Source of the DNA: CANKHA01 sp963731585
GTDB taxonomy: Bacteria > Pseudomonadota > Alphaproteobacteria > Rhizobiales > Xanthobacteraceae
Length of the DNA stretch: 64,000 nt
NCBI GenBank assembly: GCA_963731585.1
Contig: CAVSWC010000003.1
Coordinates: forward strand, 558,001 to 622,000
Direction of reading: 5' to 3'
A program made the translations under genes and the position numbers. The notes below the pieces were generated by a model. The model had not been told where the DNA came from, did no database searches, and saw only the letters and a program-made list of their open reading frames with translations. Positions 47,527 through 58,852 of the stretch are shown piece by piece (within the stretch, counting starts at the first letter, position 1; every line of letters begins with the position of its first letter).

Positions 47527-50294
47527 TCAACTTTTCTCCGCCGCCTTGGCCTTCAGCGCATAGAGCGCTTCCAGCGCTTCGCGCGGCGACATCTCGTCCG
47601 GATGCAGCGCCGTGAGCGCGGCAATAAGCGCCTCCAGCGCGGCATCGGCGGCGGGCGTTGCTGCCGGCTTCGGCGCGGCGGCGAACAGCGGCAGATCGTC
47701 GAAGCCGCGCACCGGCGAGGCGCGGTCCTCGGCTTCCAGCTTGGCCAGCACGATCTTGGCGCGGTCGATCACCGAGGCGGGTAAGCCGGCGAGCTTTGCC
47801 ACCTGGATGCCATAAGAACGGTCGGCGACGCCTGCCACCACCTCGTGCAGAAAGACCACGTCGCCGTGCCATTCCTTCACCCGCGCGGTGGCATTGAACA
47901 GGCGCGGCAGTTTCGCCGACAACGCCGTCAGCTCGTGAAAGTGGGTGGCGAAGAGCGCGCGGCAGCGGTTGGCCTCGTGCAGATGCTCGATCGTCGCCCA
48001 GGCGATGGAGAGACCGTCGAAGGTCGCGGTGCCGCGGCCGATTTCGTCCAGGATCACCAGCGAGCGCTCGCGCGCCTGATTGAGGATCGCCGCGGTTTCC
48101 ACCATCTCGACCATGAAGGTCGAGCGGCCGCGCGCGAGATCGTCGGCTGCGCCGACGCGGGAGAACAGCCGGTCGACGATGCCGATATGGGCCCTGCGCG
48201 CAGGCACGAAGCTGCCCATCTGCGCCATCACGGCGATCAAGGCGTTCTGCCGCAGGAAAGTGGACTTGCCGCCCATATTGGGGCCGGTCAGCAGATAGAT
48301 GCGTCCGCGCGGCTTCACTCCGCGGCGGCGGGAGAGATCGCAGTCATTGGCGACGAAGGGTTGCCCATCCTGCGCCAGCGCCTGCTCGACCACCGGATGC
48401 CGGCCGCCCTCGATCACGAAGGCAAGCGTGTCGTCCACTTCCGGCCGCAGATAGTTGCGCTCCACCGCGACCTGCGCCAGCGCGGCGGAGACGTCGAGCA
48501 CCGCCAAAGCCTCGGCGGCGGCCTTGATGTTGAAGGCAGCCGCCGTGACGGTGCCGGCGAGGCGCGCGTAAGTCTCGAGCTCGATGGCGAGCGCGCGGTC
48601 GGCGGCATTGGCGATCTTGGTTTCCAGCTCGCCCAGTTCGGCGGTGGTGAAGCGTACCTGGCCCGCCAGCGTCTGCCGATGGATGAAGGCTGCGTTGTGC
48701 GGCGGCGACATCAGCTTCTCGCCATGCTGCGCCGTCACCTCGACGAAATAGCCGAGCACATTGTTGTGCCGGATTTTCAGCATGCGGATGCCGGTCTCGT
48801 CGGCGTAGCGGGCCTGCAAGCCGGCGACCACGCGGCGGGATTCATCGCGCAGCGCGCGCGCCTCATCGAGCGCGGCGTCGTAACCCGCCCGCACGAATCC
48901 GCCGTCGCGCTTGAACGCCGGCAATTCGTCGGCAAGCGCCGCCGCCAGCCCCTCCGCCACCGCGGGATCCGGCCGCCGCAGCGCGGCGATCGCGCCGGTG
49001 ATTTCCGCGGGCGCGTCCTTGCGGCCGTCAAGCCTGGCCGCCAGCGCGGAAGCCGCCAGAATGCCGTCGCGGATCGCCGCCAAGATCGCGCGGCCCGCCG
49101 CGGTCCACCACAATGCGGCTGAGCGCGCGGGCGAGGTCGGGCGAGGCCTTCAGCCGGTCGCGCAGCTCGCCGCGCAGGCCGGAATCGGCGACGAACATCT
49201 CGATGCAATCGAGCCGCGCAGCGATGGCCTTGGCGTCGGTCAGCGGTGCCGAAAGCCGCTGCGCCAACAGACGCGAGCCCGCCGGCGTGACGGTGCGGTC
49301 GATCGCGGCGAGCAGCGAGCCGCGCCGCTCGCCGGTGAGCGTGCGCACGAGTTCCAGATTGCTGCGCGTCGCCTGGTCGATTGCGAGCGTGGCGCCCGCG
49401 GCTTCCCGCAACGGCGGCGACAGCGGCGGGCGCTTGCCGAGCTGCGTGCGCTCCACATAGGTGATGCAGGCGGCCGCCGCCGTCAGTTCCAGCCGCGAGA
49501 GCGTGCCGAAGGCATCGGTGGTCGCGACCGAGAAGTAACTCAGTCAGGCGGCGCTCGGCGGTCGCGCCGTCGAACACGTCGCGGGTCAGCGGCGTCACCG
49601 CCGGCAGCGAGCGGAAATATGAGGCCAGCTCCGGATCGGAATAGAGCGCATCGGAGACGATGATTTCGCCCGGCTCGAGCCGCGCGATCTCGGCGGCGAG
49701 CGCGCCGGGCTCGCATTCGGCAATGCGGAATTCGCCGGTAGAGATGTCGATCCAGGCCAGCCCGAAGCGGCCTTGCTCGCCATCGGCCGACACCCGCGCG
49801 CGCGTGAGCGCCAAGAGGTAATTGTTGCGCCCGGCATCGAGCAGGCTGTCTTCGGTCAAGGTGCCGGGCGTGACCAGGCGCGTGACGTCGCGCTGCACCA
49901 CGCTCTTGGCGCCGCGTTTCTTCGCCTCCGCCGGATCTTCGATCTGTTCGCAGACCGCGACGCGATGGCCCTGCGCGATCAGCTTGTGCAGATATTCATC
50001 GGAGCGGTGGATCGGCACGCCGCACATCGGGATGTCGCGCCCGAGATGCTTGCCGCGCTTGGTGAGCATGATGCCGAGCGCGCGCGAGGCAATTTCGGCA
50101 TCCTCGAAGAACAATTCGTAGAAATCGCCCATCCGGTAGAACAACAGGCAATCCGGATTGGCGGCCTTGATCTCAATATATTGCTCCATCATCGGGGTAA
50201 CCCGGCCACCCGCATCGGCGGCAGGCTCCGGCACGATCGGGGTGCGGGCGAGATCCATGGCCGCGACCGTATCAGATGGCGCCGGGCGTTTCAT
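47527..50294 (-). CDS. mutS: DNA mismatch repair protein MutS (two frameshifts)
   Basis: Recognises mismatches and recruits MutL. N-terminal mismatch domain: KAANPDCLLFYRMGDFYELF (Phe-x-Glu motif) and IPMCGVPIHRSDEYLHKLIA. Extra bases near 49543 and 49083 interrupt the core; corrected frames include ITYVERTQLGKRPPLSPPLR and IRHNNVLGYFVEVTAQHGEK. ATPase: LLTGPNMGGKSTFLRQNALI (Walker A), VILDEIGRGTATFDGLSIAW (Walker B) and ALFATHFHELTALSAKLPRL. About 921 aa. A start at 50258 (MDLARTPIVPEP) is also possible. Confidence 0.93.
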
Positions 50295-50413
50295 GCGAGA
50301 TCGGCGCCGCAGCGATCGCCCGATGCGACATCGGTCGGCTTCGCACCGTCTCGGGCCGCGCTTGCGGGAGAGGGGAGAAGCGGCATTTGACCCCCGGCCG
50401 CATTGATCCCTAA

Positions 50414-51287
50414 ATGTCCCCGATGAAACCGCGCATAACCAGCCTCGCCGAGGCCGTGCAGGCCCATATCCGCGACGGCGACACCGTCGCGATGGAGGGA
50501 TTCACCCATCTCATCCCGCATGCGGCCGGGCATGAGATCATCCGCCAGCAGCGGAAGAACCTGACGCTGATCCGCATGACGCCCGACCTGATCTACGATC
50601 AGATGATCGGCATGGGCTGCGCCCGGAAGATCGTGTTCTCCTGGGGCGGCAATCCGGGGGTCGGCTCGCTGCATCGCTTGCGCGACGCGGTGGAGAAGGG
50701 CTGGCCGCAGCCGCTGGAGATCGAGGAGCATTCCCACGCCGCCATGGCCAATGCCTATGAGGCCGGCGCGGCGGGTCTGCCCTGCGCGGTCTTCCGCGGC
50801 TATATCGGCGGCGATCTCGCCGAAAGTGAATTCCAAGATCAAGTTCATCCAGTGCCCGTTCACCGGCGAGACGCTGGCTTGCGTCCCGGCGCATCGGCCG
50901 GACGTGGCGGTGATCCATGCGCAAAAAGCCGACCGCCAAGGCAATGTGCTGATCGATGGCATCGTCGGGGTGCAGAAGGAAGTCGTGCTCGCCTCCAAGC
51001 GCGCGATCGTGACGGTGGAGGAGATCGTCGATGATCTCGGCCCGCGCAGTTACAACGCCGTGGTGCTGCCGGCCTGGACGGTCACCGCCATCGCGGAGGT
51101 GCCAGGCGGCGCCTACCCGTCTTACGCGCAAGGCTATTACGCGCGCGACAATGCCTTTTATAAGAATTGGGACGGGATCGCCCGCGAGCGCGAGACGTTC
51201 CTTTCCTGGATGCAGAAGAATGTGCTCGAGCAGCGGCCGGAAGTTTTCGCGACCCATATCCGGCCGCTGCGCACGGCGGCGGAATGA
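50414..51287 (+). CDS. pcaI: 3-oxoadipate CoA-transferase subunit A, CatI/PcaI type (frameshifted)
   Basis: Activates 3-oxoadipate with succinyl-CoA. Motifs: VAMEGFTHLIPHAAGHEIIR, IRMTPDLIYDQMIGMGCARK, FSWGGNPGVGSLHRLRDAVE and IVTVEEIVDDLGPRSYNAVV. One extra base near 50826 breaks the middle; corrected length is 290 aa, the long CatI type rather than the 230-aa Pseudomonas PcaI type. It opens the pca cluster, with subunit B next after a palindromic repeat. Confidence 0.88.
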
Positions 51288-51321
51288 TTGTAATGTTCAC
51301 AGGCGGACACAATTATTCTTT

Positions 51322-51421
51322 GTCATTCCGGTCGCGCGCTCTAGCGCGCGGGCCGGAATCCATAACCCCTGCCTGTGTGTATGGATTCCGGGCTCGCCGC
51401 TGCGCGGCGCCCCGGAATGAC
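51322..51421. repeat. Palindromic repeat between pcaI and pcaJ
   Basis: Outer arms GTCATTCCGG (51322-51331) and CCGGAATGAC (51412-51421), inner arms CCGGAATCCATA and TATGGATTCCGG, and a GCGCGCTCTAGCGCGC hairpin. It ends 11 bp before the pcaJ start. This is a common Bradyrhizobium/Rhodopseudomonas repeat type. Confidence 0.8.
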
Positions 51422-51432
51422 GCGAGGGTGTA

Positions 51433-52210
51433 ATGGCGGAAAATTACACCTCCAACGAGATGATGACGATCGCGGCGGCGCGCGCGCTGCGCAACGAGGA
51501 CGTCTGCTTCGTCGGCATCGGCATGCCGTCGGCGGCCGCCAATCTGGCGCGGCTGACGCATGCGCCGGACATCACGTTGATCTACGAGTCCGGCACCATC
51601 GCCACCAAGCCCGATGTGCTGCCGCTTTCCATCGGCGACAGCGAATTGTGCGAGACCGCGCTGACCACCGTTTCCGTGCCGGAGATGTTCCGTTACTGGC
51701 TGCAAGGCGGCCGCATCACCGTCGGCTTTCTCGGCGGCGCGCAGATCGACAAATTCGCCAATCTCAACACCACCGTGGTCGGGCCTTACGACAAGCCGAA
51801 GGTGCGGCTGCCCGGCGGCGGCGGCGCGCCGGAGATCGCCACTTCCTGCGGCGAGATTTTCATCATCATGGCGCAGGGCAAGCGCAGCTTCGTCGACCAG
51901 CTGGATTTCGTCACCTCGCTCGGCCATGGCGAAGGCGGCGACCACCGCAGGCGGCTCGGCCTGAAGACCAAGGGGCCGAGCAAGCTCGTCACCGATCTCT
52001 GCGTCTTCGAGCCCGATCCCGACGACCAAGGAAATGACGGTGGTGTCGATCCATCCCGGCGTGACGCGGGAAAAGATTCAGGAAAACACCGGCTGGCCGG
52101 TGCGCTTCGCTGCGAGCGTTGCGGAAACTCCACCCCCGACCTCGCAAGAGCTAGACACCCTGCGTGCGCTGCAGGCCCGCACCGCCGCCGCCCACGGCAA
52201 GGCGGCCTAG
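51433..52210 (+). CDS. pcaJ: 3-oxoadipate CoA-transferase subunit B, CatJ/PcaJ type (frameshifted)
   Basis: Catalytic partner of the preceding subunit. MAENYTSNEMMTIAAARALR, VCFVGIGMPSAAANLARLTH, ITLIYESGTIATKPDVLPLS (active-site Glu region) and LGHGEGGDHRRRLGLKTKGP match CatJ. One extra base near 52023; the corrected end is TVVSIHPGVTREKIQENTGW to a TAG at 52208-52210, 258 aa. A second palindromic repeat follows before pcaF. Confidence 0.88.
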
Positions 52211-52245
52211 CGATGCTGTCCTATGCTAATGGCACAGCCTCTCGC

Positions 52246-52341
52246 TCCCTCCCCCTTGTGGGGGAGGGTTCGGGGAGGGGGGAGCTTACCTTCGGGAACG
52301 GCCCACCCCCACCCCTAACCCCTCCCCACAAGGGGGAGGGG
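52246..52341. repeat. Palindromic repeat between pcaJ and pcaF
   Basis: CTCCCTCCCCCTTGTGGGGG plus AGGGTTCGGGGAGGGG on the left pairs with CCCCTAACCCCTCCCC plus ACAAGGGGGAGGGG on the right, a widely seen rhizobial repeat. It sits 34 bp before the pcaF start. Confidence 0.8.
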
Positions 52342-52375
52342 AACCGAAGCGCCCTGCCCGCTCAAGGAATGTCCG

Positions 52376-53578
<1,203 letters not shown>

Positions 53579-53579
<1 letters not shown>

Positions 53580-54276
53580 TGACATTCGTTTACCCGCGCG
53601 AGAGCCTGAGCGCCTTTTCAGGCCATCTCGCGCCCGAATACAAAAGCTCGATCAAGCGCGCGCCGAAGAAGCCGCTGATCATCGCGCCGCATACGCTGTC
53701 CGAGCTCACCGGCCCGGTATACGGCCACGAGACCGTGCAGCCGGGCGACGCCGACCTCACCAAGCAGCACAAAGGCGAGCCGCTCGGCGAGCGCATCATC
53801 GTGTTGGGCCGCGTGCTGGATGAGGACGCCAGGCCGGTGCCGAACACGCTGGTCGAACTCTGGCAGTGCAATGCCGCCGGCCGCTATGTGCATGTTGTCG
53901 ATCAGCACGCCGCGCCGCTCGATCCGAATTTCACCGGCGCCGGCCGCACCGTCACCGACGCCGAGGGCCGCTACCAGTTTCTCACCGTGAAGCCCGGCGC
54001 CTATCCCTGGGGCAACCACGACAATGCCTGGCGCCCGGCGCATATCCACTTCTCGCTGTTCGGCCATTCCTTCCTGTCGCGGCTGGTGACGCAGATGTAT
54101 TTCCCGAACGATCCGCTGATCCCCTACGACCCGATCTACGCAGTCGATTCCCGAAGAACGCGCGCGAGCGCCTGATCTCGTCCTTCGACATGGACGCCAC
54201 GGTGCCGAACTGGGCGCTGGCCTATCGCTTCGACATCGTGCTGCGCGGACGCGCGCAGACGCCGATGGAAAGCTGA
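53579..54276 (+). CDS. pcaH: Protocatechuate 3,4-dioxygenase beta subunit (frameshifted)
   Basis: Fe(III) intradiol ring-cleaving subunit. GERIIVLGRVLDEDARPVPN then TLVELWQCNAAGRYVHVVDQ, LDPNFTGAGRTVTDAEGRYQ, GAYPWGNHDNAWRPAHIHFS carry the Tyr and His iron ligands (GRY, AYPW, HIH). A base seems missing near 54149; the corrected end is PKNARERLISSFDMDATVPN then WALAYRFDIVLRGR, 232 aa. The start at 53579 is coupled to the pcaF stop. Confidence 0.92.
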
Positions 54277-54279
54277 CGC

Positions 54280-54868
54280 ATGGCCGGCATTACGCCTTCG
54301 CAGACGGTCGGACCGTTCTTCGCCCCCGCGCTCACGCCCGGGAAGGAGTATCCGTGGCATCAGCCGATCGGGAACGACCTGATCACGCCGGATGCGTCCG
54401 GAGAGCGCATCCGCATCGAAGGCCGCGTGCTTGATGGCGACGGCGCGCCGGTCAGCGACGCGATGATCGAGATCTGGCAGGCCGACGCCGCCGGGCGCTA
54501 CGCGCATCCCGCCGACAAGCAGCGGCCGAATGCGAAATTCACCGGCTTCGGCCGCGCCGGAACCGACGCGGAAGGCCGCTTCAGCTTTCGCACCATCAAG
54601 CCGGGCGCCGTTGCCGGGCCGGATGGCAAACCGCAGGCGCCGCATATTCTGGTCGCGGTCTTCGCGCGCGGCCTGCCGCGTCATGCCTATACGCGGATCT
54701 ATTTTTCCGATGAGGCGGGCAACTGCGGCCGATCCGATCCTTGCGCTGGTCCCGCCCGATCGCCGCAATACGTTGATCGCGCAACGCGCGGAAAAAGGCG
54801 GACAGGTCGTCTATGCCTTCGACATCAGGCTGCAGGGCGAGAACGAGACAGTGTTTTTTGATGTCTAA
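54280..54868 (+). CDS. pcaG: Protocatechuate 3,4-dioxygenase alpha subunit (frameshifted)
   Basis: Structural/active-site partner of PcaH. MAGITPSQTVGPFFAPALTP is the typical start, with MIEIWQADAAGRYAHPADKQ, GFGRAGTDAEGRFSFRTIKP and PHILVAVFARGLPRHAYTRI. One extra base near 54733; corrected end AEKGGQVVYAFDIRLQGENE to TAA at 54866-54868, 195 aa. It begins 3 bp after pcaH, and its end overlaps the glucokinase start by 8 bp. Confidence 0.92.
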
Positions 54869-55810
54869 CCCGCGCTCTGTTCTGCTTGCCGACATCGGCG
54901 GCACGCACAGCCGCTTCGCCCTGCTCGCTTCCAATGGCCGCCCGGAACGCGTCGTTTCGTGGGATAACAACAACTACGCCAGCCTCGAAAACGCGATCAC
55001 GTCCTATCTTGCGCAAGCTGATATGCCGGCCACAGGCCGCCGTGCTCGCGGTAGCCGGACCGATAACCGGCCGCGACATTGCGCTGACCAACCGCAACTG
55101 GCGCTTCAATCTCGACGCATTGGCCGGGCGGTTTGGATTCTCACGCATTCACGCCATCAATGATTTTGAAGCCCAAGCGTGGGCGCTCGCGCAATTACAC
55201 GCGGGCGACTACCGTCAATTGGGCGACGCCGCAGCCGCACCAGCCGCACATGGCGTGAAAGTCGTGCTTGGCCCCGGCACCGGTTTGGGCGTTGCCGCTC
55301 TGATCCCTCTGGGCAAGGGCTGGCTGCCCATTCCGACCGAAGGCGGTCACGTATGTTTCGGCGCGGCCAGTAAAGACGAAGAGGCGATTTTCGCCCGCAT
55401 GCACGCCAGCGGGCCGGTGTCCGCCGAGATGGTGATCTCCGGCTCCGGGCTGCCGCAGCCTGCACCGGGCCGTGAATCCGGGTGCGGCTTCGGTCACCGC
55501 GGCAGACATTGTCGAGCAGGCGCTCGCCGGCGATCCCGCAGCAAGCGCCACCATCAAGCTATTCGTCCGGTTGCTGGGGCGGTTTGCCGGCGACGTGGCG
55601 CTCACGTTCAAGGCGCTGGGCGGCGTCTATATCGCCGGCGGCGTGACCGGCAAGCTTGGCGCCTTGTTCGACGAAGACATTTTCCGCGCGGCGTTCGAAG
55701 CGCATCCGCCCTATAGCGAGCTGCTGCAAAGTATGCCGACCTATCTCGTCACCGTGGCGCATCCGGGCCTGATCGGCTGTGCGGCGTTGGCGACGGCGCG
55801 GGAAGCTTAG
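54861..55810 (+). CDS. glk: Glucokinase (two frameshifts)
   Basis: ATP-dependent phosphorylation of glucose. Phosphate-binding motif VLLADIGGTHSRFALLASNG at the start; after an extra base near 55036, AAVLAVAGPITGRDIALTNR, FGFSRIHAINDFEAQAWALA (catalytic Asp region), LGPGTGLGVAALIPLGKGWL and PTEGGHVCFGAASKDEEAIF; after another extra base near 55453, FKALGGVYIAGGVTGKLGAL. Corrected length 315 aa. Its start lies inside the pcaG end, so it seems co-transcribed with a catabolic operon it has no metabolic link to. Confidence 0.9.
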
Positions 55811-55813
55811 GCA

Positions 55814-56375
55814 TCACGCCAAGCCGAGATCGGTAAAGGCAGCGCGGTGATGCTGCGCCGATTCATCCGAGAAGCAGCAGAAGATCGCGCGCTCGACGCT
55901 GTGCGGCGTTCCCGCCAATTCGGAAACGACCGTGCCTACCGCGATGCGCGCGGCGCGATCGGGCGGAAAACGATAAACGCCGGTGGAGATCGCCGGAAAG
56001 GCGATCGAGCGGAGTTGATGTTCCGCCGCCAGCGTCAGCGCGCCGCGATAGCAGGAGGCAAGCAGTTCCTCTTCTCTCGCCTTGCCGCCGTTCCAGACCG
56101 GCCCGACGGCATGGATCACATGCCGGGCCTTGAGCTTGATAGCCGCGGGTGATTTTGGCCTCGCCGGTTTCGGCGCCATTAAGCGTTCGGCATTCCGCCA
56201 GCAGTTCTGGTCCGGCAGCGCGATGAATGGCGCCGTCGACGCCGCCGCCGCCCAGCAGGCTGCGGTTGGCGGCATTGACGATGGCATCGACGTCGAGAGT
56301 GGTGATATCGGCAACGATGACTTCCAGCCGCGCGGCGCCGGCTTCCGCAGTCACCAAGGGTTCATCGGCGGGCAT
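55814..56375 (-). CDS. Macrodomain protein, ADP-ribose/O-acetyl-ADP-ribose type (frameshifted)
   Basis: Macro fold that binds ADP-ribose or removes acyl/ADP-ribose groups. LEVIVADITTLDVDAIVNAA, NRSLLGGGGVDGAIHRAAGP (ribose-binding loop) and, after an extra base near 56148, ARHVIHAVGPVWNGGKAREE and SIAFPAISTGVYRFPPDRAA (phosphate loop). Corrected length 186 aa from ATG 56375. The start overlaps the end of the patatin gene by 14 bp, so the two are probably translationally coupled. Confidence 0.88.
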
Positions 56376-57409
56376 ATTCCGGATCGGCCTCGGCCGCAGC
56401 ATCCATCGTGCTGTGCGATCCGATAGCATCAAAATGCGCCGCGAGGAACCGCCGCGCCGCCTCGCGCCCGCGCTCATGCAGCGCCTGGAACAACTTGTAA
56501 TCGTTGTTCAGGCGGCTGTTGGGATCGGGCCTTCCGGCAACCTCGTCGAGCACGATGCGATGCAGCCGCAAGCGCCGCGCAGCTTGTTCCGCCACACGGT
56601 CAATGGCGGCGAGGCCGCGCAATTCCGCCAACAGCGGAGCGTTGAAGGCGATCTCGGCGGTGCGGCCGACGATCTCGCGCGAGGATGTCGGCGCCCGGTC
56701 GCGCCGTAACGGAAAGAGCTGCACCAGCAGCACGTCCGCGCTGCCTCGCGTTCTGCAAAAATGGAAGCAGTGGCGGATTGGAGACATAGCCGCCATCCCA
56801 ATACGGCACCTCGTCGATCATCACCGGCCGGAACAACAATGGCAGGCAGGCGGAGGCCATCACCGCCTCGGCGGTGAGTTCATCGCGCGTGAACAGGCGC
56901 AAATCGCCGGTCTGCGCGTTGGTGGCGGAGATAAAAAGCTCGCGGTCGCTGTTTCGCAGCGCCTCGAAATCCACGGAACGCTCGATCAGCTGCTTGAGCG
57001 GATTAATGTTGAGCGGGTTCATGTGGCTGGGCGATAACAAGCGGCCCATGGAATTGAGCCAGGTTTTCATCGGCACGCTTGCTGCCGACAGCTGGTCCAC
57101 GAAATGACGTGACAACGCGGGCAGGTTGCCGTCGACGCTGGCCGCGCGCCAGAAGTCCGCCAGGCGCTTGCGCGCTTCGTTCGGTCCGCCGCGGATCAGC
57201 CCATCGGCCAACATGACCGCATTCAGCGCACCGGCCGACGCGCCTGAGATGCCATCGATGCCCAGCCGGCCGTCTTCCAGCAAGTGATCGAGCACGCCCC
57301 AGGTGAACGCCCCGTGGGCGCCACCGCCTTGCAAGGCGAGCTTGACGCGTTTTTGCGGAATGGGTTGTGCCGACTTGTCGCCGCGCGCCCAGGAGAAGAG
57401 TTTGTTCAT
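56362..57409 (-). CDS. Patatin-like phospholipase (frameshifted)
   Basis: Ser-Asp dyad lipid acyl hydrolase. Oxyanion/Gly loop KLALQGGGAHGAFTWGVLDH, nucleophile GISGASAGALNAVMLADGL (GxSxG), catalytic Asp WDGGYVSNPPL (DGG). One extra base near 56757; the corrected C-terminus is RGSADVLLVQLFPLRRDRAP and EIAFNAPLLAELRGLAAIDR, 348 aa. It starts 6 bp after the bdhA stop. Some patatin proteins act on PHB or granules, and its coupling to bdhA would fit, but this is inference. Confidence 0.88.
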
Positions 57410-57415
57410 TTCGGA

Positions 57416-58211
57416 TTACTGCGCGGTCCAGCCGCCGTCGATCGGGATATTGGCGCCGGTGATCGGGAGCCGCGGCGTCGGAGCACAGATAAAGCGCCAG
57501 CGCGGCCACCTGTTCCACGGTGACGAATTCTTTGGTAGGTTGCGCCGCAAGCAGCACCTCGCGCTTGACCTGCTCCTCGGTCATGTTGCGCGTCTTCATC
57601 TGATCCGGGATCTGTTTCGCCACCAGCGGCGTCCAGACATAGCCCGGCGAGATGCAGTTCACCGTGACGCCGAAGGTGGCAAGTTCGAGCGCGACGGTCT
57701 TGGTCAGCCCGACCAGCCCGTGCTTGGCGGAAACGTATGCCGCCTTGAACGGCGAGGCGACCAGCGAATGCGCGGAAGCCGTGTTGATGATGCGCCCCCA
57801 TTTGCGCCGCTTCATGCCGGGCACCGCGGCGCGGATGCTGTGAAAGGCCGAACTGAGATTGATCGCGATGATGGCGTCCCACTTCTCGATCGGAAAATCC
57901 TCGATCGCCGCGACATGCTGGATGCCGGCATTGTTGACCAGCACATCGACCGCGCCGAATTCCTTTTCCGCGGCGGCGATCATCGCCGCGATCTCCGCCG
58001 GCTTGGTCATGTCGGCGGGGGAATAGCGCGCCTTGACGCCGAATTCCTTTTCGATCCCCGCGCGGGTCTGTTCGATCTCGCCGGCATCGCCGAAACCGTT
58101 GAGCAGGACGTTCGCCCCTTCTTTCGCCAGCGCGCGGGCGATGCCGAGGCCGATACCCGACGTGGAGCCGGTAACGACCGCGGTCTTTCCTTTCAGCATC
58201 GGCATGGCCAT
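57416..58211 (-). CDS. bdhA: 3-hydroxybutyrate dehydrogenase (one frameshift)
   Basis: SDR enzyme interconverting 3-hydroxybutyrate and acetoacetate with NAD. TAVVTGSTSGIGLGIARALA (cofactor loop), DVLVNNAGIQHVAAIEDFPI, then IINTASAHSLVASPFKAAYV with the catalytic SAYK pattern (YVSAKHGLVGLTK), and TVNCISPGYVWTPLVAKQIP. One extra base near 57470; corrected end ITGANIPIDGGWTAQ, TAA at 57416, 264 aa. First gene of bdhA-patatin-macrodomain; product pathway shared with phaZ. Confidence 0.92.
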
Positions 58212-58366
58212 TTCACCTGCGAGTCAGCGCCTGCTAAAATGGGGCGGGTTATGCTGCACTGCAATATGCAATTGAGAATACAAGCAATGCGGGCTTTCCG
58301 GCGGAATTTCCGCATATTTGCCATAGGGGGTACAATCCCCTGCTGCGGCAACGCATTGAGGCCATA

Positions 58367-58852
58367 GTGACGCCTGTTTCCACCTTTCCCGCGCCTGACC
58401 ACGACCACAGTCGGTGTTCGACTGACGCCATGGCGCAAGCGGAGGAGATCTGCGCGGCGCGCGGCCAGCGGCTCACCCCGATCCGCCGCCAGGTGCTGGA
58501 GGCGCTGCTCGGCAGCCACAAGCCGCTTGGCGCCTATGAGATCATCGACATACTGGCAGGCCACGGCGGACGGCCAGCGCCGATCACCGTTTACCGCGCG
58601 CTTGATTTCCTGCGTGAGAATGAGCTCGTTCACCGCATCGAAAGTCGCAATGCCTTCATCGCCTGCATTCATAATCACGCCACCGGCGCGCTGGTGGTGT
58701 TTTTGATCTGCGAAAAATGCGGCGCGGTCGGCGAGGCGCTATCGGCGGCGGCGGCCGATACCTTGCGCTCGGCGGCGAAATCAGCGGGCTTTACGCCGAA
58801 GACGCCGGTGATCGAGATCGCCGGCATCTGCGCGCATTGTTGGAAAGCATGA
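58367..58852 (+). CDS. Fur-family transcriptional regulator (Zur-like)
   Basis: Metal-responsive repressor, 161 aa. A short leader with DHDHSRC precedes the winged helix (GQRLTPIRRQVLEALLGSHK, YEIIDILA, ITVYRALDFLRENELVHRIE). The C-terminal half has ACIHNHATGALVVFLICEKC, matching the zinc-sensing HxH and CxxC sites of Zur proteins, and ends ICAHCWKA with a second CxxC. Zur versus another Fur member rests on these motifs. It overlaps the ispG start by 4 bp. Confidence 0.85.
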   Translation: MTPVSTFPAPDHDHSRCSTDAMAQAEEICAARGQRLTPIRRQVLEALLGSHKPLGAYEIIDILAGHGGRPAPITVYRALDFLRENELVHRIESRNAFIACIHNHATGALVVFLICEKCGAVGEALSAAAADTLRSAAKSAGFTPKTPVIEIAGICAHCWKA

